A stretch of DNA of 64,000 nt from Hepsetus odoe (lineage: Eukaryota; Chordata; Actinopteri; Characiformes; Hepsetidae), in assembly GCA_017165825.1 (NCBI GenBank), contig CM029369.1, positions 4,167,985 through 4,231,984 on the forward strand. Reading direction: 5' to 3'. Each line of letters opens with the position of its first letter. Positions within the stretch are counted from its first letter, which is position 1. This document shows, one piece after another, positions 12,398-23,500 of this stretch. The position numbers were made by a program, and so were the translations under genes. The notes beneath the pieces are model-generated. The model was not told where the DNA came from. It saw only the letters and a program-made list of their open reading frames with translations, and did not search any database.

Positions 12398-12610
12398 GGG
12401 GCAGCAGTGGCCTAGTGTTTTGGGATTAGACCCCATGTTCAGAAGGTTGTTGGTTCGATTCCCAGACTAGAAGATTGCCCTGAGGTACCCTTGAGCAAGG
12501 TACCGTCCTTATCAGTGCTCCCCAGGTGCTATAAATAGCTGCCCCCTGGTGGAAAGCAGAGGTTGAATTTTGTCCGGTTCACTGCGTGCCGTGTTCACAA
12601 CACTGAACAA
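12398..12610 (+). repeat. tRNA-headed SINE, family 1, 3'-truncated
   Basis: The head GGGGCAGCAGTGGCCTAGTG and middle block are clear. The tail is lost after the 'ggttcactgcgtgccgtgtt' region. Confidence 0.75.
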
Positions 12611-12693
12611 CACTGAAATCTGGCCTGATGTCATTTATTTCATATGAACATCTATCCGCTGATAGGATGTTATGCTGATGATTGCACTTCCCT

Positions 12694-12753
12694 GAATCTC
12701 GACTTCGCATCCTTCACGCTGCAAATTCTCGACTTCGCATCCTTCACGCTGCA
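12694..12753 (+). repeat. 30-bp unit duplicated in tandem
   Basis: The segment CTCGACTTCGCATCCTTCAC appears twice, 30 bp apart (from 12,698 and 12,728), with near-identical flanks. Confidence 0.85.
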
Positions 12754-13181
12754 TGCACTCTTTTGAACAAATGAATGAATTAATTAATAAATGCATTATT
12801 GTAACATGTCATAAAGAAGGTGATGAGCTTTGGGACTGGTCAGTTCTTGCAGGTTGGCTAAGGCACCACAGTTAGTTCTCCTCTACAGCCTGTCCTTGGC
12901 TCCAGAGGCTGCATGTCAGCGTTACAGGCTTGGACTAGCACCACAGATGTCACAATGATGGATTCAAAAAGTCTCACATATTTCTTACAACCACGCTGTT
13001 CATCAAAGGCTTGAAAAGGGAGTGAGAGAATTAAGAGCAGTACTGTCCACAGAAAAGAAAGAAAGGAATAGAAAATAGATTTTTCATCATTACTTTCAGG
13101 AAACGATCAGAGGTTCAGCAAGCTCGACAATTTAATGATGCGTTGGTCCAGGCAGTGTTCAAACCAGCCTGTGCTGTTTAC

Positions 13182-13242
<61 letters not shown>

Positions 13243-13290
13243 TACAAACAATAATTACAATAATAATAATAATAATAATAATAAAACTAA
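13182..13290 (+). repeat. (AT)n and (AAT)n microsatellites
   Basis: About 28 AT units (13,184-13,240) are followed after a short spacer by an AAT-type run (13,255-13,285). AT-rich sequence continues to about 13,395. Confidence 0.95.
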
Positions 13291-14215
13291 AAAATATTGT
13301 ATCATAAATATATAAATTATCTATACATGATTATACAATAATTATTTAATTGAAATAATTTTTTTATTTCATAATTACTTAAAATTTTTTTTTTTGCATG
13401 CATCTGAAGGAAGATGCTTCAGAATGACCATGTGACCACCATATTTTGGTAAATTCAAGAACGAGGAAAGAGGACGCTCCCTTTTACAGCAAAACGCAGC
13501 AATAACACTTTCCACATGAAGAACCAAACAAAACTAGACGCTTGATCTCCATCTTTGTCATACACATCAGCACAAACATCTGTTCGACATGTGAGCTAGG
13601 GTCAATAAAATCAAGAACAAGGTCTACGATTCTTCATCCACTGAGGCAAACGATGAGCCACGTTCAGCCACCCATGGCTGGTTTAGTGTGTAGATCATCC
13701 CGTAAAGCACAGCGGGAATAAAACACGAAGAGTGTAGTCCATCTAAAAGTCAGCACTAAAGCAGACATGATTATCTGATTCCCTTTGAACATATTGGAAA
13801 AATGACCCGCTTAAACCCAAGACAAATGGGATATAAACTCTATTCTTGTTCCCTCATAAAAAATAGCGCCTGTCCAACAACAGCTAAGGTTGGTGCTATT
13901 AGGACGGCCATAAAGGCAGTTTATAGTCTTGCTTAGCAACCATCTAGGGAAGAAAAACACTTTTTACAACAATCAAGAAAGGATTTCCATATGCAGGAGA
14001 GAACAAACTCATTGGTAATTCGTCTTTAAATTAAATAAAATGAATCATAAGCCCATCAGCACGGCACTGATCTTCCCAGAGAAGAGCTGCTTTGTGAACA
14101 TGGGTGCAGTTCCATGCAACCACACATGTCTGAGTGCATTCTTATGAGAGAGCACTCACAGAAAAGGGGGGGGGGGATAAGGGTTGCCAGCATTCTTATT
14201 ATTTAGAGCTGTAAG

Positions 14216-14226
14216 GGAGGGAGAGA

Positions 14227-14283
<57 letters not shown>
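14216..14283 (+). repeat. (GA)n tract in the col5a2 proximal 5' region
   Basis: An almost pure GA run of about 68 bp lies 150-215 bp before the start codon, either in the promoter or in the 5'UTR. The transcription start cannot be seen. Purine tracts like this can bind GAGA-type factors or form non-B DNA. That is inference. Confidence 0.9.
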
Positions 14284-14284
<1 letters not shown>

Positions 14285-14346
14285 CAGTGAAGTTGGGTTG
14301 GGTCTGATTGCTGCTCAAAGCAGGAAAGCTGCTTCAGTCTGTCTTC

Positions 14347-14361
14347 ATGGTGCAGCGATAA
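14347..14361 (+). promoter_or_regulatory. Upstream ORF 1 (4 codons and stop)
   Basis: The ORF is ATG GTG CAG CGA TAA, out of frame with the col5a2 start. Short upstream ORFs in this position are known in type I and III collagen mRNAs. It matters only if transcription starts before 14,347. Confidence 0.4.
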
Positions 14362-14408
14362 ACGTGGACTCTTTTTTTTACCCTCTTTCCCCCAGTCTGC
14401 ACAAAAAG

Positions 14409-14443
14409 AAGGCTCATGTCTTCAATATAGACATGATGACCTT
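14409..14443 (+). promoter_or_regulatory. Collagen-type 5' stem-loop around the start codon
   Basis: CATGTCT (14,415-14,421) pairs perfectly with AGACATG (14,429-14,435) across a 7-nt loop. AAGG (14,409-14,412) can pair with CCTT (14,440-14,443) below an internal loop. The translation start (14,433) sits in the right arm. The type I and III procollagen mRNAs have the same CATGTCT/AGACATG arrangement, where the RNA-binding protein LARP6 recognises the stem-loop and controls collagen translation. The structure is seen directly. Function in this gene is inferred. Confidence 0.7.
14416..14430 (+). promoter_or_regulatory. Upstream ORF 2, inside the 5' stem-loop
   Basis: The ORF is ATG TCT TCA ATA TAG, ending two bases before the main ATG and out of frame with it. 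Its ATG lies in the left arm of the stem-loop. In COL1A1, COL1A2 and COL3A1 an upstream AUG occupies the same place, which makes the match stronger. Confidence 0.5.
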
Positions 14444-14523
14444 TCGGCATTCCAGGATTTTCCTATTTCTGGCTGTATCACTGGCACAAGCTCTGTTTGT
14501 AAGATGCCAAGACGGAAACAGTG
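14433..14523 (+). other. col5a2: col5a2 exon 1: start and signal peptide
   Basis: It encodes the hydrophobic leader IFLFLAVSLAQALF, with probable cleavage near RC|QDGN. Two ATGs lie side by side (14,433 and 14,436), as in human COL5A2, whose protein also begins Met-Met. I chose the first because it sits in the stem-loop. The exon ends in phase 1 at a GTAAGT donor (14,524). The frame stays open upstream to an ATG at 14,184, but that extension crosses the GA tract and would bury the signal peptide. Confidence 0.9.
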
Positions 14524-17500
14524 GTAAGTTGAGCCAAGATAAACTTTTTAATTGTGCTGATACTTAAACAATCCTACTGTTTTCTTCTTCTTTCACCCAA
14601 CTGCTCATAGGACTTGGAGAAAACTTTTAATGTGTGATTTTCTGACTTAACACCTTCATCCACTTCTTCATCAAGTGACCTGATCTTTACAGAACTGTGT
14701 AAAACATTTCTCACTGTGGGAATTGTGTCCCTGTTGTCTTAGTTCACCCCTTGCATGTGATGGTCTAGCGAGGATTCTGGACGTTTCTTGAGATGTTTCT
14801 CCTGATGGTAGATAGCAGACAGTCATTTTTTCTGCAATTACCACTGATGTCACCTTTGAATGTCCTGCGTGAAACAAGAAGGATGCTGTGCTACGATCTC
14901 CACTGTTTATACAGAGTGTAAACGCTCACTTTGCTCATCCAGATCTTTGACCCCCCCTTTCCCTTCACATCTGCAGAGTCAATTCAACTCTGCGCTCATG
15001 CTTCTCTGAGGGAACACAGCTTGCATCCTAATGCAGGGCAGATGTTAGGAGGGAGGTGCTGCATGAGAACATGCAAGAGGGGGAAAAAGAAAAAAAAAGA
15101 AAAGGTCTGTCTGGGCCCTGAACACCTGAGTGTCATTACCTCAGTCACGCCGTGTGTTTTAGTGGCTTTGAAACTCACGACTTCACTTTTTCCCCTTAAG
15201 CTGATTTGGCATCTCTGTTTTAAAGCTGAGGTCTTAATTTAAATTTCAAGATAGTGTGAAGAGCTTGTGCTTTATCTGAAGGGGGAAAGCAAATGTCTAA
15301 TTGCAGTAACCGTTCCAATTTTGGTAATTGGACACACTCATAGCAGAGCACTGCAGAGGAGTGCGCCACCTTGTGGTGGATGGTTATAATGGGGAGCGGC
15401 TGTGATGGACTAACTTGAACAAAAAGTTATTGCATGTTAAAAAGAACAGAAAATCAAAGCTGGTGATAAAGCACATGTGGAGGTTTATGTATGTTCAGGA
15501 AGATCTGGTCCATCTGAGAGGTTACCGAGCTGGAGAGTGTGTGGACTTGTCCATGTAAATGTGGAGAAAAAGCATGAATATGCTTGTTCGGGTCTTGTGA
15601 ACTTTAATCAATAAATCTGGGATTTAATGATTTTGCAAAAGCATGAATTATAACGTTAAAGAATATTGGAGTAAGATGCAGTTAAAAATGGCAACCTATC
15701 GCTTGCATGGAAAGAGGATGTGAAAGAAAAGTGAAATAAATATTATGAAAAGGTTTCTTCATTTATGCTTTAAACCTGTCATTGAAGAACATGTCGTTCA
15801 AAGCAGGAGTTTCTGCTGAGTATCAGTTTCACAGTCAGACTGCTTACAGCCCCAGCCTGAAGAAACAGCTTCTTAGCTGCTGCAGATCAGCAGATAAGAT
15901 GATATACGACACTTTAGGCTGCCTTGTAATGCCATTGTCGCTGGAATGCCTCTAGTGTTGGAGAGTCTGGCTGATATGCTGCTAATTGAGGCTTTGAGGG
16001 ACCTTAATAACAGTGTTCTGCTGGCCACTGACCAGCACAAATGACTTCAATGTTTTTGGTTTTTTTCTTTCTTACAGTTAATGATGAACTAGTTCCCCGA
16101 ATTCAAAAATTCTCTCAAAAGCTTAAAAAGAATGTTACTGACAAAAGAGACCATTTATTCATCCATTTCATCCCCTTCTTCTGACTAGAGTGTGGGGGTG
16201 CTTGGACCTATCCCAGTGCATGTAACATGAAGAGAATCACCCAGAGCACTGAGATTTTGGAGAATTTTAGAGTGCATTTTGAAGAAAAGAGCCAGTTAAG
16301 TTCAAAAGCTGGCCGTCCACGGTAACATTTATGTGTTCTGAGAAAAAGACAGCTCAGCAAAAAGAAGAAAAAAAAAGCTTTTGTGGGCATTTGGGTTCTC
16401 CATAAATGCTGAGGGTGCTTTTTTTTGGCTTTGGCATACGAGCTGCACTGAGGTTGCACTGAAGCCTGTTCGGGCGTACGTTTGAGGCCTTATTACGATT
16501 CAGCTATTAGACTGATGCAACACGTGATAAAACCAGAATTCTTAATGAAGAACAGTCTCGAACCCAGACTTGTTGTTTGGCAACCACACTGTCTTTATTT
16601 TCCATGAGTTTCATTTCAATGAGACTGCACCATTAAGCCTACAGAACAGTGCGGTGCAGGTTCTGACAGCAACAAGCCTTCAAAGAAGGTTCATGTTACA
16701 TTTGACCAACTTTATCATCCTTTTATTCTCACTGCTCAGGAAAATGCATCAGAGTCCTGAGCATCAGAATCACTCCTTAGGTGTAAATGTGGCACTGAAA
16801 CAGATTCGTATCTGATCACTCAAACCACTTTCAAAGGTGGTCGGAGAAGCACTTTAGCCACATTATGTTAGTGTAAATAAGCCCATCTCTCCAAGACATA
16901 CTGGGCAACCAGAACCCCTCCCAGTCCTGTGACAGCGCATCCCCTCCCAATCACTGGTCTGATTATGAGAGAGACCACACCCCCTGGATTGCCACCTCAT
17001 AACAGAATCATCAACTCTTCCTCTCCTGCCTCGAGTATCTACTCTGAGCTACTTCACTTTTACACGTTTGTTTAGTCTTTGATGTCTCGTGACAACGCAT
17101 TAGATTTTACCGCATTGAGCTAGGATGCCACTCACATTGGCTTTCAGTCTTGAAAGTTAGACTTTTAATTCAAATTTATTCATAAAATCAAATCACATTA
17201 AAGCTTATACATCTGTCCCTTGAACGACTAGGTGTGAACAGTATCTAGTTTGATTTTGGCGTCAATTATTAAGCAAAAGATCAATTATTACTAATTATTT
17301 CAAGCCATACATCCGTTTTGCTGTAGGCTTTAATGTAGGAAAAGCTGAAAAGATGAACCTTTGGATAAAAACTATAATTGCTCTTGCTCTGTATGAGAAA
17401 CCCTACATACTTTCTGGCCCTTTAAAAAAACCAAAAACAACCCCAGGGGAGATCGTCTTCAGGCTGGATAACTTTTGTGGCTGGATAACCTTTGTTGACC

Positions 17501-20500
17501 CTGTTTTGAACATGTATGATAAAGACCCCAAACTCCATCCAATGTCTTTTCAGCTCTCAAAACTGGTGGCAGTCATTGTTGCCACATCAGTTACTTTGCA
17601 ACACATAGGCTGGATGTCCAAATATGTGAGCTCAACTTGGTCTGCAACAACGCTTTGATGGAAAACATGTGCTGCATTTTTAAGCCGTGACTCGATGACA
17701 TGCCTCTTTTCCTCTCGTGAAAAAAAAGCACCCCACTCTGGAAAACATGACATCCTCTACCTCCACCTGAACTGGAACAGTATTCATGTGTAGCCCACCG
17801 CATCTGCTCTAACCTGCAGAGATAACTCTCGACGTCTCAGCAGCGCTGGCAATTATGATGATAGATTTTTAATGTTGATCTTGCTCGTGAGACTTCTCCA
17901 TGGGAACTACTTATAAAGTAAATGACGGCAGTCAGCAAATGCAGGGCTGGGGGATGACTTCCAGATGTTAAACTGGTTGCTTTGGCAGTGTGCAGAAAAT
18001 ATTAAAACAAACCTTGGCCAGGACTTCGTTTGAAAGGAAGTTATATCGCTGATGTTAGAAACAGCATGTCCATGAACAGCTAATGCTGGGAGAACATGGA
18101 AAACGTGGGCAGCCAGAGTCCATCCAAAAAAGCATCGACATCGACATCCAGAGCAATCCAGAACATATTCCTAATGATAGGAAGAATCATTCTAGAACTT
18201 CTTGGGTTTGCTCAGTGGCTCAAAAAGTATGGGAGATAGGATAGAGCCAGGCTCGTTTGGTCTGAATCTAAGTATCCTACCCCTAGAGTACTTTTTCCAT
18301 CAACGTAGAAGGAAGATTCTTCTCAGAGCCACTTGGGGGTTGCTGAGAAGCTCAAATTTTGCAGGTTAGAGCCAAACTTGAACCCTCAACCCCTTGGTCC
18401 ATAGCTGAGAATTCCACTTCTGCCATCTTTGTATGGCAAAAAGAGTCATATAGTAACTTTGCTTGGCAATACGTTTTCATGCATAATACAGAAGCTCAGC
18501 TTCAACCTTCTCTACTGAAACAGATGGTAAACATGCCTGGGCTGTTCATGCAAAGGTGGGCCGGAGACAAAATAACGCTGAGCCTCCTTGGACCGATTTG
18601 CAAGCTTTGTGTATTTATACAGCTGCTTCCATTTGTCTGTTCATGTGGGCTTGCCTCATAGAGTACATTAGCTGTATCTGGCTGCCTTTTCATGCTGCAC
18701 ATTATCTCAATGCACCACTTGATGGTTTAATAAGAGGCCACTTTTGATTGGCATCAATTACTCTGTTATGGTGTCAGGTCTGGTTTAGGGGCTGACTGAG
18801 CTTGAAGACTTATTACCGTGAAGGGTGTGGTACTATTGGATGTAGCCAGAGGTGTGTAGCTGGGGTTAGTAAAGATCCTCACATGGAATTTACACCAGCT
18901 TCCATAATTAGCCCAAACCCAGACAGCTGCCTGTACAACAAGAGGGCATTAGGCATTTCTTAAATCCTTTTAGTTTCTTTCAGTCTTCTCAAATAGCTCA
19001 CTCACTCACCTGCTCATGATGTAGATAGGATCACAGGACCTGAATAGGGTCTAGCCTAACCCAGCACGCTCAGGGCGAAATGCAGAGAAACACCCTGGAC
19101 AGGTCACTGGTCCATCACGGGGCAGACACTCAGACAAACACACTCATAAAGGGACTAAAGGGGCAACTGATCATCTCCAGTCCACCTGACCTGCATGTCT
19201 TGGACTTGTCTTGGAGAGGCAACCAATGAATGTAGAGGAAACCCACATAGACTAGGGGAGAACTCCACCCAGAAACGACCTGGGCTGATCATACCCGGGA
19301 TCTTCTCTCTGGGATGGGACAGTGCTACCCCTGCAGTGTCACCCTCAAAGCTGAACCTGAAAACCAGCCCTTTTCTAACACAATCCATTTCATTTTTGCT
19401 AAAAAACATTCTGCTTGAACACATGCTGAATGTCTATGACTATGCCAGGCTGAGCTGCTTCAGGATAAGAGATGATCAGCACATGTGGAAGGCTTCCAGT
19501 TCTGCTGGATATTCTTGTGTTCTGTCATTCTCTTTTCTGGAGCGTGTTTAGGGAATAAAGACAGAATGAACCTTTTTTGGTTCTGTAAAGATCCTTTCAA
19601 TGGATGGTTCTTCAAAGAACTATTTGCATGAGGCGTGTGAGTGTAAAGAGCCTTAAAAAGAAAAAGAAAAAGGATTTTTTCCCCAAAAAATTGGAAAAAA
19701 TAATTTTTATTCATTTTTTGCCATTTTTATTCATCTTTATTAATAATTAAGTGCCCAAACAGCATGGAGAGCAGCTGTTTATTATTTTAAAAGTTTTTCA
19801 TTGAAGAAAACTTTTAAAATAATAGTGTTGATTGTGTTGAAATCAAAATTTACTTGCAGTGAATCCTTTAAACCGCATATACATTTTAAAAACTAAAGCC
19901 TGTGAGCTGTTTGGTTCACCTCAGTCTGATTCGGACCAAAAGTTTTTATCACATATTTGAGCTTTGTGGAAATCTAGATCTACATCTTTCTTAGCATCCT
20001 TGATGAAGGCTAGTATCACTTCCTGGGAGCACTGATGAGCCAAGACTCCAGTGGAGAAACTTGTAAATAGCAGGATGCAGTACCAATGAAGGAAGCTGCG
20101 GTTTAAAAGGATGCCTCTAATAACATGATGTAGAACCACAGAAAGAAAGGAGGACTAAAGGGTGAGTGTGATATAGAACCACTGAAAGGAACCAAGACTC
20201 CAAAGCTGAACTTTTGGGCTGCAGTTAGAGCAGCTGTAGACAGAAATGACAACTGTCCATTCTTAAGGGTTTGTTTCAATACTACTTCCTTTCTTCTTGT
20301 TCTTTTGGCTGCTCCCGTTTAGTGGTCGCCACAGCAGATCATCAGTTTCCATTTCTTCCTGTCCTCTGCATCTTCCTCCTTCAAACCAACCACCTGTATG
20401 TTCTCTCTCACCACGTCCATAAACTTCCTTTTTGAACTTCCTCTTTTCCTCTTTCCTGGCAGCTCCATCTTCATCATCCTCCTTCCAACATAATCCTCGT

Positions 20501-23500
20501 CTCTCCTCTAAACTACAAAACCGCTGATCAGTATGATGGTTGTTGCTATGAATGTCTCTGTGAAACGTTACTTGTAACTTGCTACGTGCATGTCGTGGCA
20601 GACGTCATAAGACATTAGGACAGATTATGTTCATTACATTTACAAAATTGAGGGGACACTCTTATCCAGATGGAGTGAAAGTGAAAGTGACTATTCTTGT
20701 CATTGTAAAACACAGCAGAGCACACTGTACACAACAGCTTCTGCATTTCACCTACACACACACATGCAGCAGGGGCCCAGCCATATCCAGCACCCGGGGA
20801 GCAGTGATGGGGACGGTACCTTGCTCAAGGGTACCTCAGGGCAACCTGCTGGTCTGGGATTCAAACCCACAACCTTGCAGTCCAGGGGCCTAATCCCTAA
20901 ACACTAGACCACCTTCCATCAACTTCCATTTTCTAATTACAAGAACAGTCTCTCAGAATCACCTAGGGGTTAAAGGTCTTGCTCAGGAATCATCCCTGCG
21001 ACATTTTGATTCCTAGGCAGGTGTTCAACCACTAAACCCCCACCAGTATTAATATAACAGTGATACTGGTATTCTACAGGCATTAAACCGTTTATGACGT
21101 GATCTAGCTAGTAACATTAATACTGTATAAATAAGATTGTCAAAATAATGGGTAATAATTATGGGTAACATGACACTTCTATTAATTGACATTATCGGTC
21201 GTGACAGCCTACCACAGCGGCCATGTATAAGACATCGTTATATCAATATAGCAAGTAAAGTGTTACTTATTCCTCTTGTATCCTTACTTGTTGGTTTTGA
21301 TCTTTAATTTCTCAAGGGAATAGTCTCTTTTAAACCTTTAAGCGTAATCAAATACCAGCATGGCTGGATTTAATAGATAACATTTTCTGCCATTGTTTTA
21401 AAAAGTGGTTTGAGTTTTAAAAAAGTGGTTTGGGCAGATTTAATGGCACGCAAAGCGTTTACATGGCTGTGGTTCCACAAAAGGATTTTTAGTTTTTTTC
21501 CATGTCCTACAGCATAGCCTCATATGAGGAACAGAATACTGTCGGGAACATCTGATAAAAATCTGGTAAATCTTTAATATCATGGCTAGATGAAATAACA
21601 TGGGGTTTGGTGATCATAAGAGCACCATGAGGTCACAGATTATACTCTTCAATACAGATCAAGCTTTTTACCTTCGCCAGTTTCTAATAGTCACATAGAA
21701 TAGACACAGTTCCACTAATGTCCTTTGTATTCATATCTGTAATGTGAAACTATTATATAAGAGGTTACGGAAACGACTAAAGATTAGCCATTTCTGAAAA
21801 GGGGAGCTGTTGAAGTTATATAAGGCCCTGAAAAGTTTTTGGACCTCTGTTACATAATTAAAAAGGTCCATTGCGTTGGGATACAACAGATATTCTCAGG
21901 GTTTTTTCACGTTTTGTCCATAAAATACTAGACAGGTGTGCTCACGAAGTCGAGGGGCGTCTAGAGGAATCACAGGCTTTGTCTAGAGCGACCACAGACA
22001 TCTGCATCCAAGACGTAACGGGACACCCAGTGCAATTTCGGGTTGAGGAAAACATCCCTGGATTTTGAGTTTTGCAGCAGTCTGGCTGATTAGAGTCCCA
22101 GGCTTTCTCCCCACAAACTATCTACCATCATATTGAGATGCTGAAGTGATCATTTCATTGAAATAAACATCATTTTGTTACATTTATGCAGCAAACTAAA
22201 CGGCAAAACCATCCAAACGCTTTCTGGGGTACATGTGACCTGATCATCCGGTATGTGATCGGCTAATTTGCAAGAGTCTGTTATGATGCGGGTTATAAGA
22301 GGTTCAACATGGAGCCTCACACCTCAAGAAGCAAGTAGAGCTGCACTGAAATCCTGCCTACTCAGATGATCTCCTTTGGAAACAGAGCTTTTTGAATCAT
22401 TTAAACACAAACACACTGTACTTTTCCGAACCCTGGAACAAATTGACTGCGCTCAGCATCGTACACCGAGTCTTTCCGTGCCAGACAAGTTTATGTGGAA
22501 ATGTCTGCACAGTAGAGTGAGTCACAGGCCAAGTCACGTTTGATGCTATTAGCTTATGGAGGACACCCAGTAAACTTGTGGTACCATGTGTTTTAACTTG
22601 GCCAAGCAATTGAATAGACATGAAAAAGGACTTTGTCTTGTATAGGATTCAACTGTAATGTAAGTAAATACATAGTGCTACAATAACACTTTTTCATTTA
22701 ATCTTCCATTAGAGCCTGGTGATGATTCATGAATGTGTTTCAAATCAATGCCTGCCTTCAACAGAAATCAAGGAATGCTTTAGATATCCCAGCCTGGTGC
22801 CCATGTGGAGCGCGGGGGGTTTGTTAAAGCACATGGGAGTCAGAGGATGCATTGTAAACTGCTCAGGTTGCTCTTTCATGTTGGCTAGGATCCATGTCTT
22901 GCTTCATGTTAAATTCATTTCCGTGCAGCTGTACCTCTTCAGCTTGTTTCTTAGTTACCATAGCAACAAAAACTGCCCTGAATTATGGACCGTACTGGTA
23001 ATTAAGAAACATGCAGATTTGTTTAACTTGCCAGCAGTGGCCTGGTGGACGATTGCGGGATTGAGTTCCAGAGTAGTAGGCCGTCTGGAGGTAACATTGA
23101 GCAATGTACCAGCCCCATCACTGCTCCCTGGCCACTGGACATAGCTGATACACTGTGTGTGGGTTAAATGCAGAGCAGCAGTTTGTCGTGGTTGACTGTG
23201 GGTCATGCTGTCTTCACAATGACACAGTCACTTTCACTTTGGAGACAGATTTCACCAGTTTACGTTCTAATGCTGTCCCAGATGAAAGACAACCATCATG
23301 AACTCTGGTCGTGGCTCCAAACCAGTGGTCCTGCAATGGTTATTGAGAGATTCTAAAATAGCTGTTGTAACAATTTTGTCATCTAAGATATCCAGGGACA
23401 ACATCTGAAAGTGACTATTCTTGTCATTGGAGGTCACAGCACAGCACACAGTGAACCACAACGAAGTCGGCCACAGGATCAGAAGATTGTGGGTTCAAAC

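Larger units (their letters stand above)
1..14182. other. Gene-poor left flank
   Basis: No exon series, conserved domain or RNA gene could be supported on either strand. The recognisable content is repeats, listed separately. Stretches above 300 bases in which I see nothing are 1-1135, 1501-2196, 2673-3724, 4586-5070, 5650-6436, 6798-7449, 8076-10380, 11281-12397 and 13291-14182. ORFs in them are short and have no recognisable similarity. The last few hundred bases before 14,216 should contain the col5a2 promoter, but I could not assign a TATA or CCAAT box there. Confidence 0.6.

Noticed and set aside
14184..14432. N-terminal extension of col5a2 from the ATG at 14,184
   Set aside because: It crosses the GA microsatellite, gives a low-complexity Arg-Glu stretch and would bury the signal peptide. 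The ATG at 14,433 matches the collagen start context.
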